The position numbers were made by a program, and so were the translations under genes. A DNA stretch of 30,391 bases from an uncultured Muribaculaceae bacterium (GTDB lineage: Bacteria; Bacteroidota; Bacteroidia; Bacteroidales; Muribaculaceae): the NCBI GenBank assembly GCA_910579605.1, contig CAJTUG010000030.1:1-30391 (forward strand). The letters are read 5' to 3'. The notes beneath the pieces were generated by a model. That model had not been told where the DNA came from. It was given only the letters and a program-made list of their open reading frames with translations, and ran no database searches. Positions 24,849 to 30,391 of the stretch are shown here, piece after piece (the first letter of the stretch is position 1; every line of letters begins with the position of its first letter).

Positions 24849-26360
24849 ATGGATAATACTATTGCCATGTCTAAGAATGCTGTTGTTGCATTCTTGGGTA
24901 AGAAATCAGATGATTTTACTCGTGAAGATATTATTCGTTTCATTGCCGAAAATGGCATTGAAATGGTCAATTTTATGTACCCGGCGGCCGATTGCCGTCT
25001 TAAAACGCTAAATTTTGTCATCAACGACAAGGCATATCTTGAAACTATCTTGACATTAGGAGAGAGGGTGGACGGATCTTCTCTGTTTCCTTTCATTAGT
25101 GCAGGAAGTTCAGATTTATATGTGATTCCGCGATATTCGACAGCTTTTGTTGATCCTTTTGCTGAATATCCTACTCTCACAATGCTTTGTTCCTTCTTTG
25201 ATAAAGACGGGAATCCGTTGGCCAGTGCACCTGAGTGTACTTTAGATCGAGCTTGCAAGGCATTTACTCAAGAGACTGGACTTATTTTTGAGGCTATGGG
25301 TGAACTTGAATTTTATGTTATAGGAGCAGACCAGTATATATATCCTGCAACAGATCAGAAAGGTTACCACGAATCAGCCCCATTTGCAAAGTTCAACGAA
25401 TTCCGAACAAAAGCAATGCGTTATATCGCTGCCGCTGGTGGGCAGATTAAATATGGTCATTCAGAAGTCGGTAATTTTACTCTAAAAGGGAAGATTTACG
25501 AACAAAATGAAATAGAATTTTTGCCGGTAGATGCGCGTAAAGCCGCAGATCAATTGGTTATCGCAAAGTGGATAATTCGTAATTTGGCCTATAGCATGGG
25601 CCTTGATGTTACTTTTGCTCCGAAAATTACTGTAGGGAAAGCCGGTTCAGGTCTTCACATCCATATGCGTTTGATGAACCAAGATGGCACCTCGGCAACT
25701 GTAGAGAATGGACACCTGTCTGTTGCTGCAAAAAAAGCTATCGCAGGACTCATGTTAGCAGCACCGGCCATTACAGCTTTCGGCAATACTAACCCTACTT
25801 CATATTTCAGGCTTGTGCCTCATCAAGAAGCGCCGACAAACGTTTGTTGGGGAGATAGAAACCGTTCGGTCCTTGTCCGTGTTCCTTTAGGATGGACGGC
25901 CAAGAGCGATATGTGTGCTTATGCAAACGGTCCTCAGGCTTCGGCAAATGATGTTGTGCCTCAGAAAAAGCAAACTTTTGAGATACGTTCTGCTGATGGT
26001 TCTGCTGATGTTTATCAGCTTTTGGCTGGGCTTGCAGTAGCTGTTCGTCACGGCTTTGAATTGCCGGAAAAAGAAGCGCTTGAAATAGCCGACAAATTCT
26101 ACGTTGATGTAGATATCCATAGGCCTGAAAATGCTGAAAAACTCAATTCGTTGCCCACATTGCCTGTAGATTGCGCAGGTTCTGCAGATATTCTTGAAGA
26201 GAATGCCGATATGTTCCTTGAAAAGGGCGTTTTTTCTTCAGATATGATTGGTGGTATCATTAAAAAACTTCGTAGTTTTGACTCTGAATCATCTCATAAG
26301 GCTCTTGCCGATCCGGCACTAATGCTTGAAATGGTTCAAAAACATTTTAATTGTGGATAA
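24849..26360 (+). CDS. Glutamine synthetase family protein (type I-like)
   Basis: 503 aa. Cytoplasmic ATP-dependent glutamate-ammonia ligase fold. The N-terminal beta-grasp domain holds FVDPFAEYPTLTMLCSFFDKDG. The catalytic domain has the metal-binding GELEFYVI and NEIEFLPVDARKAAD, the ATP/glutamate loop GSGLHIHMRL and NPTSYFRLVPHQEAP, the NRSVLVRVPLGW arginine motif and FEIRSADGSADVYQLLAGLA. The residues expected for ligase activity seem present. The adenylylation-loop tyrosine motif of enterobacterial GlnA (NLYxLP) is not visible; the region reads NSLPTLPVDCAG. It is 30 bp after the epimerase gene and followed by a terminator. It could be a true glutamine synthetase or a related gamma-glutamyl ligase; position suggests use of glutamate from muropeptides. 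Confidence 0.88.
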   Translation: MDNTIAMSKNAVVAFLGKKSDDFTREDIIRFIAENGIEMVNFMYPAADCRLKTLNFVINDKAYLETILTLGERVDGSSLFPFISAGSSDLYVIPRYSTAFVDPFAEYPTLTMLCSFFDKDGNPLASAPECTLDRACKAFTQETGLIFEAMGELEFYVIGADQYIYPATDQKGYHESAPFAKFNEFRTKAMRYIAAAGGQIKYGHSEVGNFTLKGKIYEQNEIEFLPVDARKAADQLVIAKWIIRNLAYSMGLDVTFAPKITVGKAGSGLHIHMRLMNQDGTSATVENGHLSVAAKKAIAGLMLAAPAITAFGNTNPTSYFRLVPHQEAPTNVCWGDRNRSVLVRVPLGWTAKSDMCAYANGPQASANDVVPQKKQTFEIRSADGSADVYQLLAGLAVAVRHGFELPEKEALEIADKFYVDVDIHRPENAEKLNSLPTLPVDCAGSADILEENADMFLEKGVFSSDMIGGIIKKLRSFDSESSHKALADPALMLEMVQKHFNCG

Positions 26361-26380
26361 ACTCATATAATTTACGAACC

Positions 26381-26432
26381 AAGCGGAGCGCATGCTTGTT
26401 TTCTTTGAAAACATTCATCACTCCGCTTTTTT
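26381..26432 (+). terminator. Long terminator hairpin directly abutting the porin start codon
   Basis: AAGCGGAG (26381-26388) pairs perfectly with CTCCGCTT (26421-26428). Inside it ATG/CAT (26392-26394 with 26416-26418) and TGTTTTC/GAAAACA (26397-26403 with 26407-26413, TTT loop) extend a long interrupted stem. T residues run to 26432, and the porin ATG begins at 26433. It would end the glutamine synthetase transcript, or act as a leader attenuator for the porin. Confidence 0.75.
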
Positions 26433-27752
26433 ATGAAAAAATTAGTTATTCTGTTAGTTGTAGCTTTAGAAGCATTTATTTCGTCTGTAAATTTCGCATC
26501 TCAGCCGCTTGTAGATACGCATGCTGATTCGCTTATCGCTAACCATAAATTTGTTTTTATAGACGGTAAGCCATCTTCGTTTGAAACACAACAGTATGTA
26601 GATTCTGTAAGGCAAGTTATATCTGCTTTCTACTATGATCAGTTCCGGCATTTCCAAGACCCCGAAGCACCATACTTCTTATTTATGAGCAAAGATGCGC
26701 AACTTGCTATGGGTATAGGTGGCGCAGTGAGAATGAGAGGATATTTTGATTGGGGTGGTGCTATACCTTCGCCGGGTTTTGCACCATATTTAATTCCGAT
26801 GACTCCGGACCCTACTGCGAATAAACAGTTTAATACTACACCGGCCGGTACTTGTATATACTTTAGGGTGATTGGTAGAAACAAAGTGCTTGGGAGTTAC
26901 CAACTCTATATTGAAGCTAACTTTAATGGATATGCAGCACGAGATTTTCATCTAAAAAAAGCGTATGCAATCATAAATGATTTTACAGTTGGATACGCCA
27001 GTTCAACATTCTCTGATCCTGCCGCCGTGCCACCTACGGTTGATGCGCAAGGTCCAAACAATAAGATTTCTCCAACAAGAGTCTTGCTCAGATATATGCC
27101 TGCTTTCGGTAAATTTTCTTTTGGAGTATCAGCCGAAACGCCCGACACAGAAGTGGCAGTTGATGGTGTGAATACGGCTAAAGTTAAAAGTTGGATTCCT
27201 GAAGGGGCGGCTTTGCTACAATATCAATGGGCTAAGGGACAACACGTCCGGTTAGCTGGAATTGTTAGGAACTTGGCTTATCGAGATATTGCAGCACAAA
27301 AAAATTATAATCATACAGGTTGGGGTTTGCAGCTTAGTTCAGTTGCACATCCGATATCTCCGTTGACAACATACGCTACAGTTAGTTATGGTCATGGGTA
27401 TCAGCAACTTGGTGGAGATTTGCAGATTGGGAGTTACGATCTCGTTGCCGATCCCGAAACACCGGGTCGCCTCTATGCTCCTGCTGGATTTGGTTGGTGT
27501 CTTGGCATACAATACAATTTCCGTCCAAATTTGTTTGTTTCTGTTTCTGCAAGCCAAAGCAGATATCTTCCTGCTAAACAAGTAGATCCCAACGATTATA
27601 AGTATGGCTTCTTTGGTGCTGCCAATGTGTTTTGGAATCTAACACCGAGAATGCAGGTAGCTGCGGAATTTGATCTTGGTATGCGAAGGAATTTTAGTGG
27701 CGAGAAAAAATTCGCTCGTCGTATAGGTGCTATGTGCCAATTCTCCTTTTAG
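26433..27752 (+). CDS. DcaP-like outer membrane porin
   Basis: 439 aa. Sec signal peptide (residues 1-22). A short periplasmic segment rich in heptad-like spacing (about 30-75) follows, then a beta-barrel with alternating hydrophobic strands. Examples are AQLAMGIGGAVRMRGYFDWGG, YQLYIEANFNGYAARDFHLKKAY and MQVAAEFDLGMRRNFSG. It ends in CQFSF with a terminal Phe, the usual BAM signal. The opening strand and the AY-rich passage resemble the DcaP family of trimeric porins for small acids and peptides. Family assignment is moderate, the outer membrane location strong. Start codon abuts the terminator hairpin; the stop overlaps that of the convergent glycosyltransferase by 4 bp. Context suggests uptake of small negatively charged molecules, possibly muropeptides, but this is a guess. 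Confidence 0.75.
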   Translation: MKKLVILLVVALEAFISSVNFASQPLVDTHADSLIANHKFVFIDGKPSSFETQQYVDSVRQVISAFYYDQFRHFQDPEAPYFLFMSKDAQLAMGIGGAVRMRGYFDWGGAIPSPGFAPYLIPMTPDPTANKQFNTTPAGTCIYFRVIGRNKVLGSYQLYIEANFNGYAARDFHLKKAYAIINDFTVGYASSTFSDPAAVPPTVDAQGPNNKISPTRVLLRYMPAFGKFSFGVSAETPDTEVAVDGVNTAKVKSWIPEGAALLQYQWAKGQHVRLAGIVRNLAYRDIAAQKNYNHTGWGLQLSSVAHPISPLTTYATVSYGHGYQQLGGDLQIGSYDLVADPETPGRLYAPAGFGWCLGIQYNFRPNLFVSVSASQSRYLPAKQVDPNDYKYGFFGAANVFWNLTPRMQVAAEFDLGMRRNFSGEKKFARRIGAMCQFSF

Positions 27753-28714
27753 CCGCCATATTTTGAGTTCTTTTTGGCTATTGATAGCATGACGTTTTTT
27801 CCGAGATAAGAGAGCAGTGCGCCTATTTTGTTTTTAAGACGTACACGAGAATCGGTTAAAGCTTGTAGCCGTCCGGCCTTTATTTTTGACCAACATTCAT
27901 TGGCGGTTTGCGTTTCGCCGTGGAAGGAAGCCAAGAAGAAACCGTTGAAATTGGCGCTGAACATTAAGTTTTCTGCCGATTTTATCAAGCCTTTGTGCCT
28001 GGATTTCATTTCAGAGACTATTTGCTCTGTTATCGTTAATGCATCAAGACGACCTTTGCTCCATGTATTTACAAAACTCGTGGGGTTGATTCGGTAGAAA
28101 TAAACCGCTTGGTTTATTACAGCGATGTTGTGGCAGTTTAAGGCCAAGCGTGGGAATATTTCCATGTCTTCAAACCAACTTCCTTCTTTGAAAAGTTTTA
28201 TACCCTCAAAAAGTTTGCGTCGGTATAGCTTGCCCCACGCCGAGTGGAGCAAATCTTTATCTTGGTAGAATGTTTTTTTCAAAGCTTCTTCCGGCGAGTA
28301 GACTTGTAAGGAAAGAGGTTTGTCTAATATGTATGCAGGTTTTTCTGCCGCATTTATAATTTTTCCGCAAACCATGTCTACCTCTGAATAACGGTCTAAA
28401 TATGAGGCCATGGTATTTAGTGCTAAGGGAAGGTAGGAATCGTCGGCATCCAAAAACAAGATATAGTCGCCTGTAGCCATCGTTATTCCTGTATTCCGAC
28501 TTGCCGAAAGCCCTTTATTGTGGCTGTGTATGGCTATTTTTATTCTATCACCATATTGCTTTTCATAGCTGCGGCAAATTTCAAGACTATTGTCGGGAGA
28601 AGCATCGTCGACCAGAATCAGTTCCCAATCCGCGTAATTCTGGCCGACGATACTGTCAAGACTTTCTCGCAGATATCGTTCAGCTTTATAAATGGGTACA
28701 ATAATCGATATCAT
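27749..28714 (-). CDS. Family 2 glycosyltransferase
   Basis: 321 aa cytoplasmic GT-A enzyme that transfers a sugar from a nucleotide-sugar donor. It begins ISIIVPIYKAERYLRESLDS, has ELILVDDASPDNS (donor base site), SASRNTGITMATGDYILFLDADDSY with the metal-binding DAD, and a later SWFEDMEIFPRLAL segment with the ED motif near the acceptor base. No transmembrane helix is visible. The C-terminal part is typical of GT2 enzymes in capsule, O-antigen or glycoprotein synthesis. It lies 13 bp after the GHL10-type gene and is probably cotranscribed. No other polysaccharide biosynthesis gene is in the window, so the acceptor is unknown. Confidence 0.93.
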   Translation of the reverse strand: MISIIVPIYKAERYLRESLDSIVGQNYADWELILVDDASPDNSLEICRSYEKQYGDRIKIAIHSHNKGLSASRNTGITMATGDYILFLDADDSYLPLALNTMASYLDRYSEVDMVCGKIINAAEKPAYILDKPLSLQVYSPEEALKKTFYQDKDLLHSAWGKLYRRKLFEGIKLFKEGSWFEDMEIFPRLALNCHNIAVINQAVYFYRINPTSFVNTWSKGRLDALTITEQIVSEMKSRHKGLIKSAENLMFSANFNGFFLASFHGETQTANECWSKIKAGRLQALTDSRVRLKNKIGALLSYLGKNVMLSIAKKNSKYGG

Positions 28715-28727
28715 TGATTAAGTGGGG

Positions 28728-30197
28728 CTATTCTATTATTATAGCCGAAGAACCTTCAGACTCGTTGTTCACTCTATCAAGTGCCGTGATTACATAGACT
28801 CCGCTGCCGTTGGTTTTGAAATTGGTGCTGGGTGTCACATCAAGTATGGCTCCGGCGTTGTTCATGTCAATATTGTCTAAGCCACTGAAACGGTATACCA
28901 CATATTTAACGGCATCTTCAGTCTTATTGCCGCTGTTTGATCCTTTCCATGAAATAACGCCATCTTTTACGTTGACTTCTTTAACGGGTTGTGGGCCATC
29001 TGATTTTATATTCGCGTAGCTTGGAACCAATGCCATTGTGCTTTGGAAATAGGTCTTAAGGGAGTCGGCCGCGCCACCAACATTCTTAGTTACTGCATAA
29101 CCTGGCCACCAGCAGTTGCCTTTAATATTTTTTCCGGCTCGGGCAAGCTCAACCTTGTGGCGCAGCTGTGTCTTTTCTGTGCTTGGCGCAAGATCGGTTT
29201 TAGTCATGGCTTTGCTTACGTCTTGTCCTATATAGAGGTGGCAATTGTCGCCTGCATGCTTGTTCCACCAATCAACGAGAACAAGGTAAGAAGCTGCTTT
29301 GTGCTCAAGTTCCCAATAAAGTTGGGGAATTAGATAATCTATCCAACCCTCTTTTTCCCATAGTAAAACGTCGGCAAATAAAGCGTCGTAGTTTTGAAGA
29401 CCGCTCGTTTCGCTGCCATTTGGGTCTGTGCTCTTGTTTCGGTGTATACCAAAGGGACTCACGCCGAAACGCACCCATGGTTTGGCTGCATGAATGCGCT
29501 TGTGGAGATCTTCAATCAAAAGGTCTACATTCTTACGGCGCCAATCGTCTAATTTCATTCCATTGCCATATTTTTTATATGAGGCATCATCTCCGAATTC
29601 TTTTCCGGCCACTGGGTAGGGGTAGAAATAATCGTCGAAATGTATCCCGTCAATGTCGTAGCGCGCCACAATGTCGTCTACAACAGTGCCTATAAATTCA
29701 CGGTTTTCGGGCATACCTGGATCAAAATATAACTTCCCGTCATATTTAATGAAGCGTTCGGGATGTTTATGGTAAATATGTCCTTTGGGTAAGACCTGTT
29801 TGGTATTAGATGTCACACGGTATGGGTTGAGCCATGCATGGAGTTCAAGGCCACGCTTATGGCATTCTTCTACCATAAATTCCAACGGATCCCAAAATGG
29901 TTCGGGTGCATTTCCGTCGTTGGTCAAAAAACGGCTCCATGGTTCTAATGAGCTTGGGTATAGTGCGTCGGCTTGAGGGCGTACTTGGAATAAAACTGCA
30001 TTTACTCCTGCGGCTTTGAGGCTGTCGAGTTCTTTTTTTAGATATGCCTTGTTCTGTTCGGTACTTTGGTCCTTATATTGGCCCTGGAAAATTGTGTGCA
30101 TCCATGCACCGCGGAATTCTCGTTTAGGATTGTCCGCGTAAGAAGCTGTGGCCATTAAAGCCGCAGCACCAATAATCATTAATTTAGTTGCTTTCAT
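28728..30197 (-). CDS. Exported GHL10-type glycosyl hydrolase (DigH/YddW-like) with C-terminal FN3-like domain
   Basis: 489 aa. Sec signal peptide (residues 1-21, ending ASYADN). The catalytic TIM barrel of the PF02638 type (about 27-385) shows FRGAWMHTIFQG, GVNAVLFQVRPQADALY, GLELHAWLNPYRV, YDIDGIHFDDYFYPYP, WVRFGVSPFGI and YLIPQLYWE. Acids in DGIHFDDY and QLYWE are likely catalytic. A fibronectin III-like domain (about 398-489) follows. The E. coli homologue DigH hydrolyses peptidoglycan glycans stripped of stem peptides. This protein probably also acts on cell-wall glycan in the periplasm, fitting the opposite-strand cluster of stem-peptide enzymes. No confident promoter was found upstream. 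Confidence 0.88.
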   Translation of the reverse strand: MKATKLMIIGAAALMATASYADNPKREFRGAWMHTIFQGQYKDQSTEQNKAYLKKELDSLKAAGVNAVLFQVRPQADALYPSSLEPWSRFLTNDGNAPEPFWDPLEFMVEECHKRGLELHAWLNPYRVTSNTKQVLPKGHIYHKHPERFIKYDGKLYFDPGMPENREFIGTVVDDIVARYDIDGIHFDDYFYPYPVAGKEFGDDASYKKYGNGMKLDDWRRKNVDLLIEDLHKRIHAAKPWVRFGVSPFGIHRNKSTDPNGSETSGLQNYDALFADVLLWEKEGWIDYLIPQLYWELEHKAASYLVLVDWWNKHAGDNCHLYIGQDVSKAMTKTDLAPSTEKTQLRHKVELARAGKNIKGNCWWPGYAVTKNVGGAADSLKTYFQSTMALVPSYANIKSDGPQPVKEVNVKDGVISWKGSNSGNKTEDAVKYVVYRFSGLDNIDMNNAGAILDVTPSTNFKTNGSGVYVITALDRVNNESEGSSAIIIE

Positions 30198-30391
30198 TCT
30201 TCTAAATTACATAAATATGTATTATAGTTGTTTTCACTCAGCTAAATTACAAAAAAAATATTTATTATACAATTTTAAATTTGTTGGCGCCTTTAAAGAT
30301 TAGCAATGTTTGGATATCTTAATGAAATAACCTTTATGATGTGTTATTTAATTCCACACATAAAAATACGAGGTGGTTAGTTATATCAAAA
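30198..30391. other. AT-rich intergenic region upstream of the GHL10 gene
   Basis: 194 bp to the window edge with no gene visible. Minus-strand promoter boxes here are poor. The best -7 candidate, TAAAATTG (30277-30270), misses one base of TAnnTTTG and has no well-spaced TTTG. I could not see a terminator or RNA gene. Confidence 0.4.

Noticed and set aside
1..30391. Search for CRISPR arrays, tRNA or rRNA genes, insertion sequences and phage or defence genes
   Set aside because: No regularly spaced repeats, cloverleaf-like sequences with a TTCRA loop, transposase motifs or terminal inverted repeats were seen. Gaps between genes are mostly too short to hold them.

Overview
The window reads as a chromosomal segment of a Bacteroidales bacterium; the family is not decidable by eye. 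The evidence is a SusC/SusD pair, a Y_Y_Y-type membrane regulator, Bacteroidetes promoter boxes (TTTG about 19-20 nt upstream of TAnnTTTG), starts without a clear Shine-Dalgarno, lipoprotein signals followed by acidic residues, and a DcaP-like porin. I saw no tRNA, rRNA, CRISPR array, insertion sequence, integrase or phage gene. All major reading frames are intact except the one cut by the left edge.

Layout. (1) 1-2088, + strand: the 3' part of kdtA/waaA (Kdo transferase), then an ArgC-like protein that has lost the catalytic cysteine. (2) 5880-2093, - strand: a tight housekeeping operon of acyl-CoA ligase, TrmH/SpoU rRNA methyltransferase and radA, with a good promoter upstream of the ligase. 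(3) 6024-19918: a polysaccharide utilisation locus. A divergent membrane-spanning LuxR-type regulator faces susC, susD, a GH43-type enzyme, a GH144-type enzyme (PF10091) and a GH3 beta-glucosidase. GH144 plus GH3 suggests beta-1,2-glucan (sophoro-oligosaccharides) as the substrate. The 443-bp divergent intergenic region carries promoters for both directions and a dyad just upstream of the susC promoter. A strong terminator hairpin sits between susD and the GH43 gene.

(4) 20049-21008: glutamyl-Q tRNA(Asp) synthetase with its own promoter. (5) 21118-27752, + strand: a probable peptidoglycan stem-peptide salvage cluster of exported transglutaminase-like protein, NlpC/P60 endopeptidase with SH3 domains, L-Ala-D/L-Glu epimerase with a twin-arginine signal, glutamine synthetase-family protein, and a DcaP-like porin behind a terminator hairpin. 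(6) 30197-27749, - strand: a GHL10/DigH-like exported glycosidase followed by a family 2 glycosyltransferase.

How the genes may work together. In the PUL, surface SusCD and the lipoprotein GH144 would bind, cut and import a beta-glucan, GH3 would finish the oligosaccharides, and the regulator would sense periplasmic products. In the second cluster, NlpC/P60 would cut after D-Glu, the exported epimerase would turn L-Ala-D-Glu into L-Ala-L-Glu, and released glutamate could feed the glutamine synthetase. The nearby DigH-like glycosidase would act on glycan strands. These pathway assignments are inferences from family membership and gene order.
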